Source: Diospyros lotus
Taxonomy: Eukaryota; Streptophyta; Magnoliopsida; Ericales; Ebenaceae
Assembly: GCF_014633365.1 (NCBI RefSeq)
Contig: NC_068341.1
Span: 42,922,044 to 42,986,043 of the forward strand
DNA length: 64,000 bases
Direction: 5' to 3'
The notes below the pieces were generated by a model. That model saw only the letters and a program-made list of their open reading frames with translations. It was not told the origin of the DNA and did not search any database. Each line of letters begins with the position of its first letter. Position 1 is the first letter of the stretch. Below are positions 34,431 through 46,244 of this stretch, piece by piece. Position numbers and translations under genes: made by a program.

Positions 34431-34570
34431 TCGCCATGATCGAGCTCAACCAGAGGATCCTGTCTCAGAGACACGCACCAGATCGCCGTCGAGAACATCA
34501 TCCAGAACCTCTCTCCGATGGCGTCGCCGGCCATGCCACTCAATTCCCTCTACCACGCCATAATCTATAT
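34431..34570 (+). pseudogene. Small gene fragment resembling the N-terminus of TORTIFOLIA1/SPIRAL2-like proteins
   Basis: One frame reads MIELNQRILS. After a one-base shift the next reads RDTHQIAVENIIQNLSP and then MPLNSLYHAI. That order recalls the start of plant TOR1/SP2L microtubule-associated proteins (ELKQRIL...DRDTHQIA...LSP). The stretch is GC-rich compared with its surroundings, frameshifted, and ends at the border of duplicated unit 2. I infer a decayed first-exon piece. The match is from memory and a similarity search could overturn it. Confidence 0.4.
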
Positions 34571-34579
34571 CTCTACTTA

Positions 34580-34790
34580 GATTTGAAGGGTCAATGACAT
34601 AATCTATATATCTCTACTACTTATTCCAATAAATCTGTCACCATCTCGTCTCGAGTAGACGGATGCGTGGAGATAACTTCAAAATAGCATAAATTTGTCA
34701 TTATTCTAAAATAGTACAATCATTGAAATTCAACTTTGAAAATCTCGGAGAGATATCTACCGTAGACTGATCTTTCACTATATATAAATT
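34580..34790. repeat. 5' end of duplicated segment, unit 2
   Basis: Counterpart of 24950-25165: TTTGAAGGGTCAATGACATAATC, then ATAAATTTGTCATTATT and GGAGAGATATCTACCG words in the same order. Confidence 0.6.
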
Positions 34791-35121
34791 CAAGATAATT
34801 ATTAAACAAGAGATATTTACCTTTTCATTTATAGTAACTAATTAAATTATAAAATATTTATTAAAAATGACATTGTTTATAATTAAAGGATGACTATAAA
34901 CATTTATGAAAAAATAATTAATGTCCAATGAATGAGTCAATTAAATGTAATTTGAAAAATTAAGCATATTAATTGTGACGCCTCATCTAATCTAATCTGA
35001 TATAATCCAACTATATATTGCTTTAATTAGTGTCTTTCGTTTACGTTTATAAAGGATGTCACACTGAGTATTGGAATAGATTTTCAAATATGTTTTACCA
35101 AATCTCTCTCTCTCTCTAGCT

Positions 35122-35128
35122 TCTAAAG
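35122..35128 (+). promoter_or_regulatory. Altered TATA position of BAHD copy 2
   Basis: Reads TCTAAAGT where copy 1 has TCTATAAGT, inside an otherwise well-conserved leader block that begins GCTTCT and continues TTTCGCCCATTTCC. The TATA core is missing. Confidence 0.45.
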
Positions 35129-35211
35129 TTTCGCCCATTTCCTCAGCTGGTTCACCCATCCAGCATACTCACATCTCTCTCTCTCTCTTTCTCTCTCTGA
35201 AGTTATTGAAA

Positions 35212-38200
35212 ATGGTGGGCAAAAAAGGAGGGTTCGAGGTGCAGGTGAAAAAGGAGGAGGTGGTGGCGGCGGCGTTGCCAATACAGGAGCATTGGCTGCC
35301 GCAGTCCAACCTCGACCTGCTCTTGCCGCCGGTGGACGTCGGGGTCTTCTTCTGCTACAAGAAGCCGGCGGCCGCCTCAGGAGGCGGAGGGGACTCCTCC
35401 TCCTCCGCATTTGGGTTGATGGTCGGTGTTTTGAAGAAGGCCTTGGCCCAAGCTCTAGTTTATTACTACGCATTCAGCGGCGAGATTGTGCTCAACAGTG
35501 GGGGTGAGCCCGAGCTTCTCTGCAACGACCGGGGAGTCGACTTCACCGAAGCTTTCGCCGACGTCCGGCTTGAAGATATCAACTTCTACAATCCCGACGA
35601 AAGCATTGAGGCCAAGCTTGTGCCCAAGAAGAAGCATGGTGTGCTCTCCGTCCAGGTATATTTCTTACCGTAATTATTCTATATATATATATATGTATAA
35701 TTTTCTATATATTATATTATATATATAAAGGGTATTGTTAACCTTTGATTAAGTTTCGATAAATATATTTTACTTTTAGTACAAAGTGCATTTATCGAAC
35801 TATTGTATTGCCCTTACCATTACCCATAATTATAAATATATATATATATATATTATATTATTTTCACTACGTACGATTAATGTTCTTTATTCTTAACTTG
35901 TAAAGAGTTCTATTAGTTAATAAAATGTTTCAAGATATATTTATTACTATAATTATTATATTTTCTCTAAAAATAAATCATATTAAATTCACTTAAGAAA
36001 ACCCTATTTTTTATGATATATATTATTGATTTGGTTCAATTTTTTTCTTACATCAGTTCGATTCGATTTGATTCAATTAATTTTTTCAAAAATTTGATTT
36101 TTAATTTTTAATTTAATTTTTTTATTAGAATAACCGAACTAACCTAACTTTAAGAAAACATAATTGTTTTTTTTTTCTTTTCTACATGTTATACAGTTTC
36201 AATTTAATTTTCTCAATTATTGATTAGTTTGATTTTTCTAGTTAATTAGTTAGTTCGGTTAAATTTTACTTCACGATTTTGTTTAGGGGGCATTTGTTAA
36301 AATAAGTAAGATAAGAGGTATCAAGATAAGTTTGGAATGCATTCCGAATCAAGATATGAAATGATCAAAATAAGACTGGAAAGCATTTTAAGATTTCTAT
36401 CAGAGTGTTTATTAAATTTTTTAGAATCTACTGATAATTGTATTTTTTCTTTTTATGTGTTCATTAATGCATATGATAAGTACCAAGATAAGAGTTTTTT
36501 TATCAAAATATCTCTATTACCAAATTTATGATTAAAATAGTATTTTATAATTAATATGAATTGTCAAAAAAATTAAAATTAAAATTAAAACCAAAATTAA
36601 TATTTTATTTTCTAAATTCATGTTAAAAATAAATTTAAAAAGAGTTGAAAAATATAAATAATTATTGTTAGAATTACAATAATTCCATCTAGATAATTAA
36701 AAATAATCAAAATGTACTTTTATAATAGGTAATAAAATATAAAATTAAATAAAATAATTTAAAAATTAGTGAAAGGAATTATATTAGTTAATAAAATATA
36801 TATATATATAGAGAAATTTAAATTTTAAAAATCAATGAAATGAATAATGTTATTTAAAATTTAAAAATTGTCAAAACATATAACAATTTAAAAATATATT
36901 AAATAATATTAATTATAAAAGTTAAATAAATAAATTTTTTAATAAATTTAAAATTTTAAAATATATTAAATGGCATTAGCTATCTTATAAGGGACATATA
37001 AGTAATTAAATTTTATTTTGAAAGAGTCGGATAAATTTATCCGATAGAGGAGGTTGGATAAATTTATCTTGAAATGGGGAGATAAGAAATCACTTGAAGG
37101 TTTTTTCAGAAATTGTCAGATAAGTTTAACAAACACGTTAGAAAGACCAAACACTCGGAATGTTTCCTATATCTGATATTTTCTCTCTTTTATCTTGATT
37201 AACAAACACCTCCTTAATCGATTAATGAATTTCGATTAGTTTAGTAACTGAACCGACCATTTACACACTTCTAAATAAAAATAAATTATATTTTTATTTA
37301 TAAAAATTTATGAAAGAACCCTTGATTTTCATCCATTCAAAACCTAGCAAGCGCCATTAGTTTATGTATTTTATCATATATTTGTGCCTTAAACTTAAGC
37401 TTTATGATAACTTAATCCCCAATTAATTAATCAAGTTTTATATAATGAGAGACTTAGCTAGCCACAAAAGTTCATAAATAGTATCGATCATAAGAACCAG
37501 AACGTTGGTACCCAAAAAAAAAAAGAATTATATACCCTACATCACTCCATGCCCATGGGCCCAATTTGACTTGGTCTCACTAAATATATATATTATATTT
37601 GTATATTAATATATTATATTGTGTATTATATTAATATAAATATATAATATATCAATGCACTGTGTCACGAGTTGTGTATCCAATTAGTATTTTCATTAAT
37701 ATTAAACATCATTTTAAACAAAATATGGATTCTAGAGACCGTATACCATATGAGTTGATTAGACAAAACATTTCTTGTTAGCACATGAGAACTTGTCTTT
37801 CATGACAATGACAGGCCACGGAGCTCCTGTGCGGCGGCGCAGTGGTGGCGTGTTCATTCGACCACAGGGTGGCGGACGCCTACTCCGCCAACATGTTTCT
37901 AGTCTCATGGGCGGAGATGGCCCAGTCCAAGCCACTCTCACTTCTCCCATCTCTCCGCCGCTCTATACTCAGCCCTAGACGCCCTGCTGGAACCTATCAT
38001 CCCTCCATTGACGAGATGTACGTGCCCATCTCCGCCCTGCCGCCACCCAAACACCGCCGCCCCGCCGCCGAACATCTGATCAGCCGCATCTACTACGTCG
38101 AGTCTGGCCAGCTGAATCATCTCCAGTCACTTGCCTCTGACTCATGCGCCGGAAAGAAACGCACCAAGCTCGAGGCCTTCAGCGCCTTCCTGTGGAAGAT

Positions 38201-38744
38201 CGTGGCCGGACGAGAAACTCAACCGGACGGGACTTGCAGCATGGGTATTGTGGTTGACGGCAGGACGAGATTGAGCACCATTGACGGTTATTTTGGGAAC
38301 GTTTTGTCGATTCCGTTCGGGAAGAAAAGCGCCGGCGAGCTCAGGGGGAAAGATCTGAGCTGGGTGGCGAATGCAGTTCATGAGTTTCTGGAAGAAGCCG
38401 TGAGCAAGGAGCATTTCCTGGACCTGATAGACTGGGTGGAGGCTCACCGGCCGGAACCGGGGCTTTCGAGGATTTACGCCGCCGGGGGAGGGCCAGCTTT
38501 CGTGGTGTCGTCGGGGCAGCGGTTTCCAGTGGGGAAGGTGGATTTCGGGTGGGGAAGGCCGGCGTTGGGGTCGTACCACTTCCCTTGGGGCGGAGATGCC
38601 GGATATGTGATGCCGATGCCGAGTCCGGCGGGGAACGGCGACTGGCTTGTATACATGCACCTGCTGGAGGGGCAGCTGGAGACGGTGGAAGCTCAGGCGG
38701 GTCATGTGTTCAAGCCATTGACGTTTGAGTATCTCAACCACTGA
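35212..38744 (+). CDS. BAHD acyltransferase, copy 2 (two exons)
   Basis: Exons 35212-35655 and 37815-38744 use the same CAG|GT...CAG|GCC junction as copy 1 and give 457 aa. HRVAD is at residues 165-169 and DFGWG at 391-395, so catalysis should be intact. Exon 2 is about 97% identical to copy 1 by eye, with eight amino-acid changes in 309. Exon 1 differs more and has an extra run, [10 protein letters not shown], after KKPAAA near residue 60. The 2159-bp intron contains a 928-bp Harbinger-type MITE. The promoter block matches copy 1 but lacks the CTATAAGT TATA-type core, so expression may differ. Function is as for copy 1: an acyl-CoA-dependent transferase, substrate unknown. Confidence 0.9.
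36286..37213. mobile_element. Harbinger-type MITE M1, copy 1, in BAHD copy 2 intron
   Basis: 928 bp flanked by TTA on both sides (36283-36285 and 37214-37216). The left end is GGGGGCATTTGTTAAAAT and the right end is the inverse of GGAGGTGTTTGTTAATC. It is non-coding and AT-rich, and aligns along its length with 42788-43722. A TTA TSD is typical of PIF/Harbinger (Tourist-like) elements. Confidence 0.8.
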
Positions 38745-38828
38745 AACAATTAATTGATGTAGAATAAGAAGAGGTAACAACCAATGGTGATATACTGTGC
38801 TGGTGATGTTATCTAGGGTCAGTCCCAT
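38745..38828. other. 3' flank of BAHD copy 2
   Basis: Contains the end of the likely 3' UTR, then GGTCAGTCCCAT (38817-38828), the left TSD of the next element. Confidence 0.6.
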
Positions 38829-39664
38829 TGTTGTTAAAATCCCGATTTTATGCATACGATTTTACGATTCGAAGAACCCCAAACGATTCAAATCCCATGT
38901 AAAATCCAATTTGGGATAAAATCCTATAAAATCTCGATTTTACATGTACGATTTTACGATTTTACGCTGCAGAGATCCCCAAACGATTTTACGATTCAAA
39001 GACCTCCATTGATTTAAGTTGTAATTTAGAGGATGCTTCCAACGTCTCAATGTCACATAACATCTGACATTGGAACTTATGCAATGAATTGTTATATTTT
39101 GCCTCTAAATTGGAACTTGATTTAACATTGATTGCATAAGTTCCAATGTCACATAGCATATAACATTAATTGCATAAGTTCCAATTTACTTGATTTAAAT
39201 TATAATTTTTACTTGATTTAACATTGATTGCATAAGTAAATCAAGACAAACAAGTAATTAATTAATGGACCACCCAACTCCAAATTGAGATATTACTTGA
39301 TTTAATCAATGTTAAATCAAGAAAAAATTACAATCTAAATCTAATGGAAGACGTTAGAAACATCATCTAAAGAATTTTAAGCTATATTTTACCTCTAAAT
39401 TACCTATATTTTGCGTTTAAATTGCCTATACCAACCTGCTAGTTTTTGAGCTATATTTTGGAAATATCATCTTTTGAATTATAATAAGGAATAATTAGGT
39501 TATTAAATGATATTAATTCATTTTCTACAAAATTATGTTATTATAAACATATATTTACAAAAATTAAAGGGTATTTTTAATTATCTCTAAAATCTTACGA
39601 TTTTACGATACGATTTTATGGACCCTTTGTCGATCCCACTTAAAATCCCGATTTTAACAACCTT
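38829..39664. mobile_element. Mutator-like MITE with a long direct repeat at its borders
   Basis: Flanked by GGTCAGTCCCAT at 38817-38828 and 39665-39676. The left end reads TGTTGTTAAAATCCCGATTTTA, and the right end is the inverse of AAGGTTGTTAAAATCGGGATTTTA. ACGATTTTACGATT words repeat near both ends. A TSD of 9-12 bp fits Mutator-like elements. No transposase; the middle has TTGCATAAGTTCCAATGTC repeats in both orientations. Confidence 0.7.
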
Positions 39665-40609
39665 GGTCAGTCCCATATTTGTGTTGTGTTAGGTAATTGG
39701 CAGCTAGTATAAAATCTAATTGAATTTAAAATATAAACTCTAGATAAGATAAATTAATGGTGATATAATTATAAAAAAAAATAATCATTCTTAAAATTAT
39801 TTTTTATGACAAAAATATCTTCATATTTTCTTTGCCACTCCCCTTATTCTCTTTCTTTGTCTAACAAACTTGTCAGAATTCATAATGTAACATCTCGGAA
39901 TTTTTGAAGATAAATAGCTATTATTAATTATGGTATTGAACATTTGAGGATTTAAGAAAATAATTAATTTATGAATTTTATGAGATTTATTGAGTTATGT
40001 GAGAAAAATATTAAATTTGGTATGTTTTTGGGATTAAAATAATTATTTGAGGTTATTTTGAGGAAATGTGTAATTAATTATTTTGTTTGAAAGTATTTAT
40101 CGAAAGAATAGAATATATTAATTTGGGGTAATTTCTGAAATTTATTGGCATTAAAAATGAAATTTTGGAAATTAAAAATGTCCTAAAAATAAATTGATTG
40201 CGATGAGGAGCAAGAAGGGTTGTAGGAGAGATGGTCGGGGGTGCAAAGGAGGAATGTGAGGTTGCGGGATCAAACTCGCGCCCAGGCACGCCAGATGAGC
40301 GTCACATGGCCTGCTGTGCGCTAGCCACTGCCAAGTGGCTTCCAACCTTCACCAAGTGTCCGAAAACCCTTTTTTTCATCAGAATTTTTTTATCCCTTTG
40401 CCCCTACGTAACCCTTACATTGTCCTACCCCCTTGGCCTATAAACAGGCCATAACATTGAGTAAAATGTAGGATTTTGGGGGGGAGGTTTTGGGGAGAAA
40501 TTAAGGAGAATTTTAGAAAAATTAAGGGAAAAATTCTGTCTGTGTAAGTTTGGGTTGTGGCATAGCAACTCCGGTATGCTGCAAGAATTAAGAAAATATT
40601 TAATGTAAG

Positions 40610-40880
40610 TTCTCTTCTTATTTTTTGCAAGTTCTTATTCTTAACTTGCAAGTTCAGTTTCTCCATCTTCTTAAGTTCATATTTTTAATTTGCAAGTTCT
40701 TATTCCTATTAAGGCAAGTTTTTCTTCCTTTTTGTTCCATTTAAGGGACAAGATCTCAGTTTTCTTATTATTATGCAAGCTCTTAGTTCCTAATCTTTTA
40801 AATTGCAAGTTCTTCTCCTATTTTACAAGTTCAGTTCCTCTTTTCTCAAGATATGTTTTAAATTACAAGTTCTATTTTCT
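40610..40880. repeat. TTGCAAGTTCTTATTC-type short repeats within the solo LTR
   Basis: At least eight loose copies of GCAAGTTCTTATTC or ACAAGTTC words, spaced 30-60 bp apart. Confidence 0.6.
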
Positions 40881-40970
40881 AACTCTTGTCATTGTATGAT
40901 CCTACCTCTTAATTTTTTAAATTCCATGATATTTTCCTATTTTACAAGTTATTTCCCCTGCCCGTAAATT

Positions 40971-41358
40971 ATTCTATGATTTACATTTATATCCATTGAA
41001 TCTTAAATAGGGTTTGTATCACCCTATCTTTCCTTGAAAATTATGCTTTATTGTGGACATGCAAGGGTTCGATGTTGTCTTGCATGAATGTTGTCCCATT
41101 TTGTATCTTGCTTCGTTAATTGTATGTCAGTTATATATGAGAAGTTATTATGAATATGCATGTTATTCCATGATTTACATTTATACCTATTGAATCTCAT
41201 ATAGGGTTTGTATCACTCTATCTTTCCTTGGGAATGATACTTTATTGTGTACATGCAAAAGTTTGATGTTGTCTTGCATGAATGTTGCCCTATTGTGCAT
41301 ATTGTTTCGTTAATTGCATGTCAATTATATATGAGAAGTTATTACAAATATGCATGTT
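40971..41358. repeat. 194-bp tandem duplication within the solo LTR
   Basis: Two adjacent units starting at 40971 and 41165 share ATGATTTACATTTATA, GGGTTTGTATCAC, TTGATGTTGTCTTGCATGAATG and ATATATGAGAAGTTATTA words. Confidence 0.8.
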
Positions 41359-42095
41359 ATGAGGATGCATGAAGCATGTGCATGAAAATGGTTTTTAAAT
41401 AAATGTGTAAAGGTCTCATGATGCGCGCAGCGGACAAGTCTACAGGATATATCCGTTGAGAAAGTGTTGAGGTCAAAGTTGGACGTCGACCCTAAGTTTA
41501 TGTCATGGATTTCAGTCCCAAGGTTTCGGACTTCGGTCCCATGTTTATAGTTTTGAAAAGTATTGCATATATGCATGGATGCATGTTTCATCATTTTATT
41601 ATGTGAAAGTACCTTAAATGGCATTCATGTCTCTTTTGCTTCTTGATACCCATAGTTCTTATGCTCGCTTTCTTCCATTTATACTTGCTGGGTCTTGTGG
41701 CTCATGTTTGCTTGCATCGTTCCAGGTAAGGATAAAGATAAAGTAGAGGGCGAGCCAAGTGAATCAGGATCCATGGGGTAGTAGTGTGTACAAAGCCGTT
41801 TCAATCAAAGATCCCTGGGGTTGTTTTGTGTTGTGTAATATTAAATTATGCTTGACTTATGTTTTAGATTGTACCCCTGAGGGGATATGGTGGGTTATGG
41901 ACCTTGATGTGGTGTGTAATATTGAGTTGCTCTCGTTTATGTGAGCATGATGACACTATTGTGTTTGTCTATGAGCAAGAATGTATGAGTGTGGCTTTCG
42001 TTATCAATATCAAAGATGATGTGTAATATTTTTAATGGTATTTAACATTTATGTCACCTTGTTGTGGGTCCCTAGTTAGGGGTGCCTACACATAA

Positions 42096-42787
42096 TTTAT
42101 CGATTCGGTTAGGATATGCTAAATGTAACATGTGTTTCCAAAATCATAAGAAGATCGGGATATGCTAAACGTAACATATGTGTCGAAAATCGTAAGAAGA
42201 TCTAACAAAGGGCATTTGTAGGGACAAACCTAGATCGGTTTGGTTAGTGTTTTTAAAGTAATAATTATGAATGTAATTGTGCTTTTACGTTTGTACCCGT
42301 AACTGTAATCACACAATTATGAATTTTCATAAGAAGAATTTTAGTAATATTTCTAAAATGTCATAAATAGGTAGATGTTATATGTAATGATTTTACTATT
42401 TTTTTAATATTGTTATAATATATTTTAAGGTAATAATTATATTTATTGAACATTATTGTAAATAAATTACAACTTAATTAAAGATATTTTATAAAAGAAT
42501 ATATATTTAAATTAAAAATTTATAAGCTAATGCTATATTATATATAAAACTAATATTATATATATAATTGTCAATTATATCAATAGTTATAATTATTTTT
42601 AATTATCTTAATGGATAATTTTCTTTTATTTTTAACCGTAACTGTGTTTGTATAGCTGCATTTCTCAAATTTTAATCATGAACCCCAAATGCAATTTCAA
42701 TTTTTTTTTTTTTCAAATTAACCTAATCGCGTTGATCTTTAGTCATTTGCATAAATGGTGAAATTGGCGTTCAACCATCCCTACTTA
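42096..42787. repeat. Duplicated block downstream of BAHD copy 2
   Basis: Counterpart of 29440-29673 plus 30320-30545 in unit 1, with a local duplication of about 45 bp (GGATATGCTAAA...AAGAAGATC). No gene. Confidence 0.65.
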
Positions 42788-43722
42788 AGGGGCATTTGTT
42801 AAAATAAACAAGATAAGATATATCAAGATAAAATTATAATACTTTTCAGATTAAGATATGGAATGATCAAAGATAAGACTGGGAAGCATTCCAAAATTTT
42901 TATCAAAGTGTTTGTTAATTTTTTTTAAAATTAGCTGATAATTATACTTTTTTTTATATGTTTGTTAATACATATGATAAGCAGCAAGATAAGAATTTTT
43001 TTACCAAAATATCTTTATTACCAAATTTATTCAAAATTATTTGTTAATATCAACAACAAATTTATGATTAAAATATTATTTTATGATTAATATGAATTAT
43101 CAAAAATTAAAAATAATATTTTATTTTCTAAATTTATGTTCAAAAATAGATTTAAAAAGAGTTGAAAAGTAGAAATAATTATTTTTAGAATTACAATAAT
43201 TCCACTTAGATAATTAAAAATGGCCAAAACATATTTTCATAATAGATAATAAAATATAAAATTAAATAAAATAATTTAAAAATTTGTAAAAGGAACTGTA
43301 TTAGTTAATAAAATATATATAGAGAGAAGTTTAAATTTTAAAAATCAATGAAAGAAATAATGTCATTTAAATTTTAAAAATTATCAAAACATATAACAAT
43401 TAAAAAATGTATTAAATAATATTAATTATAAGACCTAAATAAATAAGTTCTTTTAATAAATTTAAATATTTAAAATGCATTAAATGACATTAACTATCTT
43501 ACAAGGGGTATATAGGTAATTGAAACTTATCTTGAAAGAGTTGGATAAATTTATCTGAGGAGGATGTTAGATAAATTTATTTTGAAAGAGAAAGAGGTCA
43601 CGTGAAGGGTTTTTCAGAAATGGTCAGATAAGTTTTAACAAACACATTAGAAATGCTAAACATTCGGAATGCTTTGCATATCAGACATTTTTTATCTCTT
43701 ATCTTAATTAACAAATACCCCC
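42788..43722. mobile_element. Harbinger-type MITE M1, copy 2
   Basis: 935 bp flanked by TTA (42785-42787 and 43723-43725). Ends are AGGGGCATTTGTTAAAAT and the inverse of GGGGGTATTTGTTAATTAAG. Unit 1 has the empty site CTACTTAAAAAAT at about 30551-30563. It aligns with copy 1 throughout. Confidence 0.85.
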
Positions 43723-44738
43723 TTAAAAAATGTGACATTTAGTTCCTCGTCAATTAAAATTTTGACATATTTTTTTAATTGATTATTTATTTTTGTTTCT
43801 TTTACTCTTTTAGTTAATTGTGAGTTAAGAGTTAAATTGATGGTGACAAGTAGGATAAAACACGTCAGATTAATACTGCTGAGCCAACTTGCTTATATTA
43901 ATTAAGTTTTGATGATTAATAAAAATATTTTATAATATAAATATTTTCTTTTATTCATGCAAAAAGTATATTTATTTTGAATTAAAAGAGAATTATTTTT
44001 AGACATATTTTCTTGTTTTAATCATTTATGTCTCAAAAGGTTATATTTGATTTTTTAAATTTTGAATTAAAGGAGAATTATTTTTAGACATGTTTTCTCT
44101 TACTCATACAAAAATTAAATTTATTTTTAATTAAAGGAGATTACTTTTAGACATGTTTTCTTGTTTTAATCATTTATGTCTCAAAATCTTATATTTGAAT
44201 TTTCAAATTTTGATTTCTTATGCAAAAAATAAATTTATTTTGAATTAAAGGTGAGACATGTTTTCTTATTGTTTGAGAAACACTAAATATTTTTTGAATT
44301 TCAAATTTCATATTAACCATTTCTTTAGTGGCTAAAATGTTTATAAATACCCCACAAACTCATTTTTTGATTATCTAAGTACTTTCATTGCATATCCAAA
44401 GAATCTAAAAGCTCTCAAACGCTCTTAAGCAAAGCATCTAAGTAATCCAAAGCTCTTGATATATTATTGCATATCCACCAAAGAGTCACAAGACAAGAGG
44501 AGAAAAGTTCTTCAAGTCTTCCACGACAAATCCGAACTTCTCTATTTGATGTTGTAAATTTATTTATTTATTTAAATATTATTGTCTTGTATAATTTATT
44601 CTTAATTACTTATTTGTGTTCAAGTGTGAACAAATTATTTATAACATTTAAATTACTATTGTAGAATATATAGGTTTTCTAGAACCATTAAAATTTAGGT
44701 GAATCTAGTTTCCAATGTAAGGTATGAAGAAAACCTTA

Positions 44739-45922
44739 GGGGCTGATGTGGCACCACCTAAAATTACCAAAATACCCCTACGCGCCAACGGTCTTACCTG
44801 CCACGTGGATCGCTTGAGAGACTGACACGTGGCAAGTTAACAATCCGGAGCAGAGCCCGAGAAATCCAGGCCGTGCCGCAAGACCCGTTCCACCTTGACC
44901 GAGATTCTCGGGAGTCATGCCCCCGCTCAATACGGGTTTATCCCGGGTACCCCATAACGGGTCTACATATAAAGGACAAGAATCCTCACTAGGTATGCCA
45001 AGTTCTACAGCTCTTACATTGATTGCCACTTGCATTTACTCTACTGATTTGAACGTTGGAGTCCACCCCGGGGGACCCTAGCCCTGCCACTCCGTTGTCT
45101 TGCAGGTCCTATCATCGAGGTCCGACATCGCCAAGTCCGAGGTCCATTCCCAGAGGCGGCACGTGGTGGTCCAAAAACCATCATCAGGGGCGTTTGGTAT
45201 AGGAGAAATTTTAAGATTCTTGAGAATATTAGGTTGGGAATTTGTATTCCCATGTTTAACACAACTTTTTTATAAAAAGAATCCTGGGAAATAGGATTCC
45301 CGAAAATGATTTTTAAGCAACTTTCCCACAAAAATATTTCTATGGAAGGTTGGGAATCCAAGTTTCCCATGGACTTAGAAATGTTTTTAACAAATAAAAA
45401 GACTAAAACACCCCTTATCCTTTTATAACTCCATACAAACATATTATATATATGTAATATATTTATATTAAATATATTATATTTACATATATATATATAT
45501 ATTTATATATTATTTATTATAAAATATTATATATATTAAAGTAAATATTCATACAAACATATATATTATGTATATATACACATGCATATATATACATAAT
45601 GTGTAAAAAAATAATATTTTTTTATTTTCTAAAGATATTCTGGGTCCCAAAATTTTATATAGTAGAAGAAATTTATCATTTTTAAATAAAAAATTAAATA
45701 AGGGTAATTTTAGAAAAAGAACATGAATTTTCAAGAATGTTACATTTAAACCAAAGATAGGAATGCAAAATTTTCAGAAAAGAATACTCAACATTCCTTA
45801 TAATGTTTAAATCTATCCAAATATAGAATTGTATAAATTCTGGAAATTAAAGATTTCCAAGAGCATTCCTAAGAATCATGAATTACAGGAATTTAAAAAC
45901 TTCTCCCGTACCAAACGCCCCC
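44739..45922. mobile_element. Harbinger-type MITE M2, split by a solo LTR
   Basis: Flanked by TTA (44736-44738 and 45923-45925). The left end GGGGC (44739-44743) is separated from its continuation GTTTGGTATAGGAG (45192 on) by the 443-bp LTR. The right end is the inverse of GGGGGCGTTTGGTACGGGAG. About 736 bp without the LTR; non-coding. Confidence 0.8.
44744..45186 (+). mobile_element. Solo LTR, 443 bp, TSD GGGGC, inside a MITE terminus
   Basis: Starts TGATGTGGCACC, ends CCATCATCA, flanked by GGGGC on both sides (44739-44743 and 45187-45191). The ends TGATG/CATCA are inverse. GC-rich, with a CATATAAAGG TATA-type sequence near 44965 and CTGATTTGAACGTTGGAGTCC leader wording. It landed five bases inside the MITE. 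Confidence 0.85.
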
Positions 45923-46244
45923 TTAGTGTAGTAGTTACCTAGAACCCGTTGTAATTTTGGTGTGTATCTAGTTTTCAAGATGAGTTAATGTGGAAAGGTT
46001 GGTAAAATTATTTTAGTGGACTAGATGTGTGTGAAGACACCGACCACTATAAATTGTGTTGTGCCTCATTGTATTTATTTTTGTTATATCTTGTGGCTTA
46101 CATTTATTATTAATCTCAAATATAATTTATTATATTTATCAAATATATATTTTTTAATAAAATCATTAATAAAAAATATTTATTAAAATTAAGAAAAATT
46201 TTAATCACTCAATTCACCCCCCTCTTGAGTGGTCACACCCTAAG

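Larger units (their letters stand above)
39886..42090 (+). mobile_element. Solo LTR, 2205 bp, gypsy-like, TSD CATAA
   Basis: Starts TGTAACATCTCGGAATTTTTG, ends GGGTGCCTACA, and is flanked by CATAA on both sides (39881-39885 and 42091-42095). A CCTATAAACAGG TATA-type sequence lies near 40437. No gag or pol region and no second LTR, so it is a solo LTR. The TGTAACATCTCGG start is common among gypsy LTRs; the class is inferred. Confidence 0.85.
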
